From assembly GCA_964479535.1 (NCBI GenBank), contig CAYZMM010000003.1, forward strand, positions 294,279 to 358,278: a stretch of 64,000 nt of DNA, in the 5' to 3' direction. The stretch is from S015-6 sp964479535 (GTDB lineage Bacteria > Desulfobacterota > DSWW01). Under the pieces are notes generated by a model that was not told the DNA's origin, made no database searches, and worked only from the letters and a program-made list of their open reading frames with translations. Below, piece by piece: positions 47,761 to 55,464 of this stretch (position 1 is its first letter; each line of letters begins with the position of its first letter). Both the position numbers and the translations under genes were made by a program.

Positions 47761-48843
47761 GTGGAGGGTGATGCAAGGTGCTCCGGGCCGGCACCTTCCT
47801 TGCTCATGTGTTTGGAATTGTTGTGGAAAAGCGATCTGGACACTACAAAGGACGTAGGATCCGGCCCAGAAACGGCGGTTGCATTGGAAACCAAGCTCAT
47901 TACACTTTCGTTCTCGCCGCACCGAATCGAGGCGCTGCCCCTGGCGGCTGAAACCATGCGCAGCCACGAGGCGATCATCCTGGAAGAACCGGAGAGCCCT
48001 CATCTCGCTCCGATGCTTCGGGGGGAACTGCCCATCGATGATTATCTGCTCGAGACGGACGCGGGTTTCCCTCGATTCGGACGTAAATCCTGCCAGCTCC
48101 TCCGGGAACTGCATGGAGCAGGGAAGGCGATTCTTCAGATCGAGCCCTTCATGGAACGCCTTCTGGAGATTCACGACCTCTTCGGAAACGGAGGCGTGCC
48201 GGAGGAGATCCTGGAAGACTCGCCCCATCACGCCGTCTACTGGGCTGAACGAAGATGCACGGAGGCCCTGCTCGACTACTATGCGAAATCGTCCGGCCAC
48301 GGCTTCGACGCGGCGGTCGCCGCCACCCAGGCCTTTGCCAGGGAAGACGCCGCCCGAGGCAGACTCAGGGATCGGCTTCGAGCGGAAGAGATCGTCCAGG
48401 CCCTCGACGCTCATTCATCGGTTTACATCGAGGCGGGCGAGCTACACGCCGCCCTGCTGCCGGAGTTGAAAGGCCGGCTGCCGGAATCGGCACGACTCCG
48501 GCCGCTCTACTTGCTGGACTCGGCCGTGCGCCGGTTCGGTGGGACGTCCCGGGGTCTGGGCCCCGGAGACCTGCTCACCCTGATCTACCTCTTTCGTCCC
48601 GCCGGCAAAGGCCCGCGATGCGACCTGCTGGCGGCCAGAAACTTGATCCACGTGAAGATCCTGATGAAAGAGGAGATGGAGGACCGGGAAGGGGAATTCC
48701 CCCACACGCGGGACCAGATCGAATCGAACCGTCTCGTTGAAGGCCTCTCCTATCGGGAATGCGGGATCCTCTACGAAGAGATTCGATGGCTCGAGACAAA
48801 GGAGGCGAGGAGGCGGGTCAGGGAGTACCGGCAGAAGCAGTAG
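47761..48843 (+). CDS. Protein of unknown function (~320-360 residues)
   Basis: A coding region of up to 360 residues. The start is unclear: GTG at 47761, ATG at 47806 or TTG at 47884. Sequence before ~47884 looks like leader or promoter, so the real protein probably begins near LETKLITLSFSPHR. The body is helical and acidic, with HEAIILEEPESPHL near the N-terminus and VYIEAGELHAALLPEL later. The pairing of an EEP-like loop with an AGELH-like motif recalls the TraB/ChaN/EreA fold only faintly. A GGGNTCA array follows the stop. Confidence 0.7.
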   Translation: MEGDARCSGPAPSLLMCLELLWKSDLDTTKDVGSGPETAVALETKLITLSFSPHRIEALPLAAETMRSHEAIILEEPESPHLAPMLRGELPIDDYLLETDAGFPRFGRKSCQLLRELHGAGKAILQIEPFMERLLEIHDLFGNGGVPEEILEDSPHHAVYWAERRCTEALLDYYAKSSGHGFDAAVAATQAFAREDAARGRLRDRLRAEEIVQALDAHSSVYIEAGELHAALLPELKGRLPESARLRPLYLLDSAVRRFGGTSRGLGPGDLLTLIYLFRPAGKGPRCDLLAARNLIHVKILMKEEMEDREGEFPHTRDQIESNRLVEGLSYRECGILYEEIRWLETKEARRRVREYRQKQ

Positions 48844-48858
48844 GGGTCAGGGGTCAGG
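48843..48858 (+). repeat. GGGNTCA heptad pair
   Basis: Two units GGGGTCA in tandem plus a trailing GG, starting at the last base of the TAG stop (48841-48843) of the preceding gene and in its sense direction. Third member of this array type. Confidence 0.55.
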
Positions 48859-49025
48859 CCTTGCGCCTCGACCGGGGCTTGAAGAAGCGGACGGCTTCAT
48901 GGATGCGGTTGGCATTCCCTGGGCGGTTGTGCCATCATTCGGCAATTCGTTTCACGGGGGACGCCTCCGTTTCCCCGGGGCTTCCGTCAACCATCAGCAC
49001 AACCATCGGGTGAAGAAACAGAGAA

Positions 49026-50270
49026 ATGGTCGCCATCAAACCTTTCAAGGGATTTCGATACCGTGAGGAAGACCTCTCCAGCGTCATCAGCCCTCCCTAC
49101 GATGTGATCAGCAGGGATCACCAGAAGGCGTTGCTCGACCTCTCGCCGCACAATTTCGTACGGCTGATTCTGGGTGAGGACGCGGACGTGGACGAATGCG
49201 GTCGGGACGTAGATCGAATCAACAGCCTCCTCCACGCCTGGATCGAGCAGGGGGTCCTGCGGCAGGAGGACAGGGCAAGCATCTACGTCTACTCGCAGGT
49301 CTTCGATCTGGACGGGCAACAGAAGCGAAGGACCGGGATCGTCCCCCTGGTGGAGCTGGAGGGTTTCCGGGAGAAACACATCTACCCCCACGAAAAGGTC
49401 ATAGCGAAGCACGTGGAGGACCGGTACGCCCTGCTGGAGGCGACAGAAACGAACTTCGGCCTGGTCTTCGGCATCTATGCGGACCCGGCCGGAGAGGTGG
49501 ACCGGCTGCTCGAAGAGGTCCTGCACACCCCGCCGATCGCATCGGGCAAAATGGACGATGTGCTGCACGAACTGAGGAAGGTGAGCGAGCCGGCAAGGAT
49601 CGGTCGCCTGCAGCAACGAATGCAGGAAGAAAGCGTATACATCGCAGACGGACACCACCGCTACACCACGGCCCTCCGGTACCGGGACGCCCACCCGGAA
49701 AGGGAAGGAGCGAAGTTCCTGATGATGGCCCTGGTGAACATGTACCACGAGGGCCTGGTCATCCTGCCGACCCATCGACTCGTCAAGCGCGAAGACCACG
49801 AACCCCGCAGGGTTCTCGCCGGCGTCCGGAAGGCCTTTCATGCGGAACCGGTCCCAAGGGATCGGATGATGGAACGCATCGCAGGAGAGAAGTTCTCCTA
49901 CGGCTTCCACTGCAATGGGGACGACTACATCCTCCGGCTCAGGGATCCCGGGGCCGTCGACTCGATCGAAACCGACTCGGAGGCCCTGAGAAGACTGGAC
50001 GTCACCGTCCTGCACGAGATGATCCTGAAGCCTCTTTTCGGAATCGACACGGAAGACCCTTCTCTTCAGGGGAAGCTCGCCTACGCGAAGAGCCTGTCCT
50101 CGGCGATGGCCAAGCTCTCGGAGGGGGAATACGCCTACGGCTTCTTCCTGAACCCGGTCAAGATGGATGAGATCGTCCGCGTTGCAAAGGACAACGAGGC
50201 GATGCCTCAGAAGTCGACCTTCTTCTACCCGAAGTTCTACAGCGGCCTGGTCACGCAGAGGCTGGTGTAG
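49026..50270 (+). CDS. DUF1015-family protein
   Basis: A 414-residue protein recognisable as DUF1015 from its N-terminus (VAIKPFKGFRYREEDLSSVI, SPPYDVISRDHQKALL) and the ADGHHRYTTALRYRD motif near the middle, which looks like a catalytic His cluster. It is common across anaerobes and its reaction is not established. The C-terminus ends in the conserved KSTFFYPKFYSGLV. It overlaps the 3' end of the convergent binding-protein gene by 34 bp. Confidence 0.85.
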   Translation: MVAIKPFKGFRYREEDLSSVISPPYDVISRDHQKALLDLSPHNFVRLILGEDADVDECGRDVDRINSLLHAWIEQGVLRQEDRASIYVYSQVFDLDGQQKRRTGIVPLVELEGFREKHIYPHEKVIAKHVEDRYALLEATETNFGLVFGIYADPAGEVDRLLEEVLHTPPIASGKMDDVLHELRKVSEPARIGRLQQRMQEESVYIADGHHRYTTALRYRDAHPEREGAKFLMMALVNMYHEGLVILPTHRLVKREDHEPRRVLAGVRKAFHAEPVPRDRMMERIAGEKFSYGFHCNGDDYILRLRDPGAVDSIETDSEALRRLDVTVLHEMILKPLFGIDTEDPSLQGKLAYAKSLSSAMAKLSEGEYAYGFFLNPVKMDEIVRVAKDNEAMPQKSTFFYPKFYSGLVTQRLV

Positions 50271-51190
50271 TGATGGGGACCCGGGTGAACCCTGTCGATG
50301 CACGCCGACGCGAAGATCGCATCCGCTTGCAGCGAATCCTTCAGATACCCGAGCCGGTCCAAGACGGGGAGAAAGGCCATCGTCGCCTCGCGGTAGGCCT
50401 CGGGCAGGGAAGCGCAGTACTTGGGCGAGAGGGCGTAGACTTCCCTCACAAAGCCTTCATCCAGTCCGGGAAGGGCATCCACCGTGAGCCGGGCCGCACG
50501 GTCCGGGGCTTCCCGGATGAGGTTGCAGGCCTCTTCGTGAAGCCGTAGAAACCCTTCGATCCGTCCCTCCCGTCCCATCATCTCCTCCCGGATCACGATC
50601 CCGTAGCTGGGGTTGAAAGGCCACAAGGCGTCCGGCGGAGCGAGCGTCCGGGTCCCGCACTCCCGGCTGCAGAGAAGGGCCAGGGGAGGAGTGCCCACGG
50701 CCGCGTCGATCTCCCCCTTCCTGAACGCATAGGGGATGAGATCGGCCCAGGGGGTGTTGGCGATGGTCACATCGGGGATCGAATGCTCCGAGAGCAGGGC
50801 GCGAAAGATCACGTCGTGGATCGAGCCGGCCGCCGGGATGCCGACCCGCCGGCCCTCGAACTGCCTCAGGAAGGAGGCCACACCATCCGACTCTGCGAGG
50901 CTGCGGAAAGAAGGTCCCGCAACGAGGAGGGTCCCTTCCACATGCCCTCCCCCCACACAGACCAGGGGCAGCCCCCTGGCCATGCCGATGAGCGCGGGCG
51001 GAAGGCCGATATACCCGATATCGATCTCCCTTCGCTCAAAGGCGCCGATCATCTCGGGGCCGGTGCCGAAGAGAAGCCACATGCAACCGGTCTCGAGGGC
51101 CTGTTCGACGCTCCCGAGCCGCCGCAGGAGATGGGATGTGTGGTAGAGTGTGGAGAGATAGCCGATCCGCACCTGTGAGGCCCCCTTCAT
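50237..51190 (-). CDS. Substrate-binding-like protein without export signal (NMT1/THI5-type fold)
   Basis: A 317-residue protein with the fold of NitT/TauT-type binding proteins: RIGYLSTLYHTSHLL, DIGYIGLPPALI and GRRVGIPAAGSIHDVIFRALL. The start MKGASQVRIGYLS gives no signal peptide or lipobox, so it probably stays in the cytoplasm, unlike transporter-associated relatives. No permease or ATPase gene is near. Its ATG overlaps the MoaD-like stop by four bases (ATGA), tying it to the sulfur-carrier pair. It could be a precursor-binding enzyme of cofactor synthesis. Confidence 0.75.
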   Translation of the reverse strand: MKGASQVRIGYLSTLYHTSHLLRRLGSVEQALETGCMWLLFGTGPEMIGAFERREIDIGYIGLPPALIGMARGLPLVCVGGGHVEGTLLVAGPSFRSLAESDGVASFLRQFEGRRVGIPAAGSIHDVIFRALLSEHSIPDVTIANTPWADLIPYAFRKGEIDAAVGTPPLALLCSRECGTRTLAPPDALWPFNPSYGIVIREEMMGREGRIEGFLRLHEEACNLIREAPDRAARLTVDALPGLDEGFVREVYALSPKYCASLPEAYREATMAFLPVLDRLGYLKDSLQADAIFASACIDRVHPGPHHYTSLCVTRPL

Positions 51191-51456
51191 CCTCCGGCGA
51201 TGGGCAGGAACAGGAAGATCGTCTCCCCTCCCCTCAGTTCCGGGTCGGTCTGGCCGACCTCCTCCCCCTCGACCAGAATCCTCACGAAAGCGCTCTTCCT
51301 GCCCGGCTTCTCCGGGTCGAGGAGCAGCCTTCGAAGGCCTTCGCCGTGCTCCCTGACCAGGAGGTCCAGCAGCCCGGAGAGCCTCCCTGCATAGTCGATC
51401 TCGACTTCCTCCTGTCCGACGATCTCCCTCAGCCCGGAAAGGAAACAGAGCGTCAT
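51187..51456 (-). CDS. MoaD/ThiS-type sulfur-carrier protein
   Basis: An 89-residue ubiquitin-like protein ending in the diglycine PIAGG used for thiocarboxylate formation. The beta-grasp pattern is visible (MTLCFLSGLREIVGQEEVEI ... SAFVRILVEGEEV ... GGETIFLFLPIAGG). It starts at ATG 51456. It overlaps the neighbouring ThiF-like gene start region and the binding-protein gene, so the trio is translationally coupled. It may serve molybdopterin, tungstopterin or thiamin synthesis. Confidence 0.85.
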   Translation of the reverse strand: MTLCFLSGLREIVGQEEVEIDYAGRLSGLLDLLVREHGEGLRRLLLDPEKPGRKSAFVRILVEGEEVGQTDPELRGGETIFLFLPIAGG

Positions 51457-52607
51457 TTCGATTCTTCCTGGTACAGGGCCCACTCCTCCAGCCCGCCCTC
51501 CAGGTTGACGGCCTTTTCAAACCCCTTGCCCGCCAGCAGCCGGGCCGCCTCACGGCTTCGCCAACCGAAGAGGCAGCAGACAACGATCTCCTGATCCTTG
51601 TGGGGCAGCAGGGATTGCCACTCCGAATGAAGCCTGCTGAAGGGAATTCGGATGCCGTCCATGCCGGGATAGAGCGCCCTCTCCCATTCCTCGCGCACAT
51701 CCAGAAAGACCAGCGGTTCCCCCTCCCGCATCTTCCGCTGCAGGTCGACCACCCGAAGACCGTAGGGCAGGTCGGGCCGGTCGATGCCGCCCGCTCCTTC
51801 CCGTTCACGAAGGCCGCAGAATTCCTCGTAGTCGACCAACTCCCGGATGCTCGGCTCCTCTCCGCAGACCGGGCACTTCGGATCCTTGCGTATGGCCATT
51901 TCCTGGAACTGGGTGGACAGAAGATCACAGAACAGGAGTCGACCGATGAGCGGCTTGCCCTGCCCGAGGATGAGCTTCGTGACCTCGGAGGCCTGAATCG
52001 TTCCGATCACGCCGGGCAGAACGCCCAGTACGCCGGACTCGGCGCAGGAGGGCACGACCCCGGGTGCTGGCGGGACCGGAAAGAGGCATCGATAGCAGGG
52101 CCCTTCCCGGGCCGCGTGGAAGACCGTCGCCTGGCCCTCGAAACGGTAGATCGCCCCGTGAACGAGCGGCTTCGACAGGAAGACGCAGGCATCGTTCATC
52201 AGGTACCGGGCGGGAAAGTTGTCCGTGCAGTCTACGATGATGTCGTATTCCGAGATGATCTGAATCGCGTTCTTCGATGTGAGCGGCTCCGGGTAGGTTC
52301 GAACCTGCACCTCCGGGTTGATGGCCCGGATCCTCCTTTCCGCAGAGAGCACCTTCGGAACGCCCAGGTCGTCCGTGGAGTGAATCACCTGCCGCTGGAG
52401 GTTCGTCAGGTCCACCCGGTCCCCGTCCAGCAGACCGAGGGTGCCGACGCCTGCAGCCGCCAGATACAGGGCCTGCGGCGACCCGAGCCCCCCGAGCCCC
52501 ACGAGGAGCACCTTCGCCCGGAAGATCTTCTCCTGCCCCTCTCCCTGCAGTTCGGGCAGGATCATCTGGCGACTGTACCGGATGTACTGCTCTCGTGTCA
52601 GCTTCAT
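51453..52607 (-). CDS. ThiF/MoeB-type adenylyltransferase fused to rhodanese
   Basis: A 384-residue fusion. The E1-like domain (about 1-245) has the nucleotide loop GLGGLGS, RQVIHSTDDLG and the zinc pairs CYRC and CPVC. The C-terminal rhodanese domain (about 280-380) has the active-site loop CCLFGWRS. It would adenylate and thiolate the MoaD/ThiS-like protein encoded directly after it. ATG 52607 is chosen with GAGAGGC before it; the longer upstream frame crosses the PadR promoter. Confidence 0.93.
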   Translation of the reverse strand: MKLTREQYIRYSRQMILPELQGEGQEKIFRAKVLLVGLGGLGSPQALYLAAAGVGTLGLLDGDRVDLTNLQRQVIHSTDDLGVPKVLSAERRIRAINPEVQVRTYPEPLTSKNAIQIISEYDIIVDCTDNFPARYLMNDACVFLSKPLVHGAIYRFEGQATVFHAAREGPCYRCLFPVPPAPGVVPSCAESGVLGVLPGVIGTIQASEVTKLILGQGKPLIGRLLFCDLLSTQFQEMAIRKDPKCPVCGEEPSIRELVDYEEFCGLREREGAGGIDRPDLPYGLRVVDLQRKMREGEPLVFLDVREEWERALYPGMDGIRIPFSRLHSEWQSLLPHKDQEIVVCCLFGWRSREAARLLAGKGFEKAVNLEGGLEEWALYQEESK

Positions 52608-52730
52608 GCCTCTCATTCTATTGAATGCAGGGTGCCAAGACAATGATCTCGGCCGCGAGGCGCAGCGGGCCGGCCAACCGTCGGTTCCGGACGCGGCTGT
52701 GACTCGCTTCTTCCGGGCAGGGGTTTTGTC

Positions 52731-52759
52731 TTGACATGTATATACATTTAATATATATA
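52731..52759 (+). promoter_or_regulatory. padR promoter with embedded operator
   Basis: -35 TTGACA at 52731-52736, 17-bp spacer, -10 TATATA at 52754-52759. The perfect palindrome ATGTATATACAT (52736-52747) overlaps the -35 end and lies in the spacer. ATGT/ACAT palindromes are classical PadR-type operators, so binding would block RNA polymerase. The padR ATG lies about 70 bp downstream. Confidence 0.75.
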
Positions 52760-52830
52760 CTTCTACCATAGGCTTCCCTGACCCGGGCAATGCCTGCCCG
52801 TTCCCCTGATCCACCCAGAGAGGACACCCC

Positions 52831-53397
52831 ATGTCTGTCCGGCATGCGATCCTGGGCCTGCTCCACTACCAGGACATGCACGGATACAGGATCAAGCGGC
52901 ACATGGAGCAGCATTTCGGCCACATGTGGTCCATCAACTACGGCCAGATCTACCCGAACCTGAGGAAGATGGAAGAGGAAGGCCTCGTCACGAAGCAGGA
53001 AGTGTCCCGGAGCGGGGGCCCCTCGAGGAAGCTCTACTCCATTACGCCGGCAGGCAAAGAGGCGTTCGCCGAATGGCTCGTCTCCGACCCCCAGGGAACC
53101 ATGCTGCTCCGCGACCCCTTCCTGCTGCGGTTCGTCTTCTTCGGTTTCGGAAGCAAGGACCGGGCCCTGGAAATGGTGGACGGGCAAATAGACCTGTATG
53201 AGAGCCAGCTCGAGCAGCGGCGTCAGAACATGCGCAGGTGGCGGCGGGAGGGCATCTATGTGCGGCAGATGGGAGAGCTCGGTCTGCTTCTCAACGAAAT
53301 GATCCTCCAGTGGCTCAAGCGGAGCAGAAAGGAGATCGCCGCCAGCACGGACGGCGAGATCCGCAATCAGCTCATGGAGCTCGGCTCCGACGGGTGA
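52831..53397 (+). CDS. PadR-family transcriptional regulator
   Basis: A 188-residue repressor: N-terminal winged helix (SVRHAILGLLHYQDMHGYRI ... GQIYPNLRKMEEEGLV ... RKLYSITPAGKEAF, about 1-85), then a helical dimerisation/effector domain typical of VIR_C PadR proteins. It probably represses its own promoter, where an ATGT-ACAT palindrome sits between the -35 and -10 boxes, and may control the catabolic genes that follow. The epimerase gene starts 7 bp after its stop. Confidence 0.92.
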   Translation: MSVRHAILGLLHYQDMHGYRIKRHMEQHFGHMWSINYGQIYPNLRKMEEEGLVTKQEVSRSGGPSRKLYSITPAGKEAFAEWLVSDPQGTMLLRDPFLLRFVFFGFGSKDRALEMVDGQIDLYESQLEQRRQNMRRWRREGIYVRQMGELGLLLNEMILQWLKRSRKEIAASTDGEIRNQLMELGSDG

Positions 53398-53404
53398 GGT
53401 TGCG

Positions 53405-54397
53405 ATGGGAACCGACGGAATCACACTGGTGACGGGTGCCGCCGGCTTCATGGGAAGCCATCTGGTCGAGCTTCTGGTCGAGCGCGGCGTGCGCGTGAGG
53501 GCAACGGCCCGTCCGAGAAGAGACACCTCCTTCTTCGACAGGCTCGGCGTCGAGTTCGTGCCCGCTGACCTGGCGAGGCCGGACAGCATTCCCGCCCTGT
53601 TCGATGGCGACGTGGACCGGGTCTTCCACCTGGGTGCCATCTGTAATTTCTCTACGCCCTACGACGAGCTCCACCCGACGAACGTTCAGGGGGTGGCCCG
53701 GATCACACGCCTTGCCCTGGACGCCGGTGTCCGGCGTTTCGTCCACGCCAGCTCCACCAGCGTGTACGGCCGTTACCGGGGCCGCCCCTTCCAGGAAGAC
53801 GATCCCCGAGACCCGTGTGAGGACTACGGTCGAAGCAAACGGGACGGGGAAGACGTGGTGTGGCAGAGGGTTCAGCAGGGGCTGCCCGCCATCGTGACCC
53901 GCCCCTGCACGGTGTACGGACCGCGCTGCAACGACGGGGCCGGCAAGGCCTTTTCCCGACCCACCTCGCTCGGGGCGATTCCGGGCAGGGGCGAGCAGCT
54001 CCTGGCCAATGTCCGGGCCGAGGATGTGGCCGCCGCACTGGAACACCTTTCCCACCTGGACGAGGCCGTGGGCCAGGCCTACAACATCGCCGACGACAGC
54101 CGAACGGCGCTGGGCGCCGCTCTTCGACTGGCGGCAGAGGCCTTTGGCACGAAGCCGCCTCGGCTTCACCTCCCCTTGCCGGTGGTGAAGGCGCTGGCCT
54201 GGTTCGACGGCGCCCTGTCGGCCCTGAAAGGCAGGATCCCGGACCTGGAGATGGCCGCGGTCGACTACCTCTGCGACGACTACGTCGTGGACAACACGAA
54301 GCTCAAGGAGACCGGATTCGTGTTCCGATACCCCGATTTCGAGGAATCGATCAGAGAGCTGGGCGCAGCTCATCGGCGCGGCGAGGAGCAAGGTTGA
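53405..54397 (+). CDS. NAD-dependent epimerase/dehydratase (extended SDR)
   Basis: A 330-residue extended SDR. The cofactor loop is GAAGFMGSH near residue 10, the active-site pair is in YGRSK (YxxxK), and Ser is in VHASSTSVYG. Related proteins reduce or oxidise sugars, sterols or acyl chains; here it opens a catabolic operon, so a hydroxyacyl or sugar oxidoreductase role is possible. A GGNNAAA array lies just after its stop. Confidence 0.88.
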   Translation: MGTDGITLVTGAAGFMGSHLVELLVERGVRVRATARPRRDTSFFDRLGVEFVPADLARPDSIPALFDGDVDRVFHLGAICNFSTPYDELHPTNVQGVARITRLALDAGVRRFVHASSTSVYGRYRGRPFQEDDPRDPCEDYGRSKRDGEDVVWQRVQQGLPAIVTRPCTVYGPRCNDGAGKAFSRPTSLGAIPGRGEQLLANVRAEDVAAALEHLSHLDEAVGQAYNIADDSRTALGAALRLAAEAFGTKPPRLHLPLPVVKALAWFDGALSALKGRIPDLEMAAVDYLCDDYVVDNTKLKETGFVFRYPDFEESIRELGAAHRRGEEQG

Positions 54398-54417
54398 AAT
54401 ACGGATGACCTCGATGA

Positions 54418-54551
54418 GGACAAAGGACAAAGGACAAAGGGCAAAGCGGTAAGGGCGGATGAAACAGTCAGCTGAACCCGAAGTCCTCACCGTAGCCCTG
54501 AGCCATTGTTCCAACTTCGCTACTTTGACCTTTTACCTTTGTCCTTTGTCC
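54418..54551. repeat. Long hairpin made of two inverted GGNNAAA arrays
   Basis: Left arm 54418-54445 holds three GGACAAA units and one GGGCAAA, all sense to the epimerase gene. Right arm 54524-54551 holds TTTGACC, TTTTACC and two TTTGTCC. The arms are near-complementary over 28 bp and separated by ~78 bp. It fills most of the 188-bp gap before the SDR gene. Confidence 0.75.
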
Positions 54552-54585
54552 TCGAAAGGCGAGTGACGCACGAAAAGGGGGAACC

Positions 54586-55416
54586 GTGAACAAGGTAATC
54601 GTCATCACCGGGTTGGCCCAGGGAATGGGCCGGGAAGCGGCCAGGATGCTCGGGACCAGGGGCGCTACGATCGCGGGGTTCGACGTGGATCGGGAAGGAA
54701 TCGAATCCTTGAAGGCGGAGCTGGAAAGCAGCGGGACACGCCACCATCTCGTTCCGTTGGACATCACCGACCGTCCTGGTATCCTGACCTTCCGGGACAC
54801 GGTCCTGGAGGAATTCAGGCAAGTCGACACGGTCCTGTCCAACGTGGGGATCGGCTTTTTCGGCCCCTTCGAAGAGGTCGTCCTGGAAGACGCTTTGAAA
54901 TGCCTCGAGATCAACGTCATCGGAGCGGCCGCCATCTTCCAGGCCTTCCTGCCCTCCATGCGGGAGAGGCGGGCAGGCAAGCTCGTTGCCATGTCCTCCC
55001 TGGTGGGGCAAGTGCCCTTCCCCTTCGAAGCGATCTACGCTGCTTCCAAGTTCGCCCTCGAGGGCCTCGTACTCTCGCTCCGGTACGAGGTGGAGCCCTT
55101 CGGGATTCACGTGGCCCTGATCGAGCCGGCACAGGTCTCCACCGACTTCGCGGCAAAGGTCCACACGCTTCCACCCGAGGGTTCTCCTTACAGGGACCGG
55201 GTCCGGAGATTCGTGGAGCGGGACGAGGAGCTGATCAAGTCGGCGCCGAGCCCGGTCGAGGCGGCGGAGAAGATCGTCAAGATCCTTCTCCGGGACAGTC
55301 CCGCCCTGCACAACCAGGTGGATTTCATGAGCACCTTCTTCCTGCTCCTGAACAGGTGCCTTCCCCGGGCGATCCGGGACAGGATCCTTCTGAAGCACAT
55401 GGACATTCAGGTGTGA
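54586..55416 (+). CDS. Short-chain dehydrogenase/reductase
   Basis: A 276-residue classical SDR. The cofactor motif is TGLAQGMGREAA, the structural motif appears as LSNVGIGFFG in place of NNAG, the catalytic Ser is in AMSSLVGQV and YxxxK is YAASK. Substrate unknown; in this cluster it could oxidise a hydroxyl on the compound handled by the glycyl radical enzyme. It starts with ATG after GGGGGAACC and ends 48 bp before the glycyl radical enzyme. Confidence 0.92.
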   Translation: MNKVIVITGLAQGMGREAARMLGTRGATIAGFDVDREGIESLKAELESSGTRHHLVPLDITDRPGILTFRDTVLEEFRQVDTVLSNVGIGFFGPFEEVVLEDALKCLEINVIGAAAIFQAFLPSMRERRAGKLVAMSSLVGQVPFPFEAIYAASKFALEGLVLSLRYEVEPFGIHVALIEPAQVSTDFAAKVHTLPPEGSPYRDRVRRFVERDEELIKSAPSPVEAAEKIVKILLRDSPALHNQVDFMSTFFLLLNRCLPRAIRDRILLKHMDIQV

Positions 55417-55464
55417 AGTCGCCGCACCCCATCGAGCCCTCTGTGTAAGATACGGGAGGGAGTC

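Noticed and set aside
53860..54408. Second plus-strand frame overlapping the epimerase gene
   Set aside because: Arg/Gly-rich out-of-frame translation of a conserved SDR.
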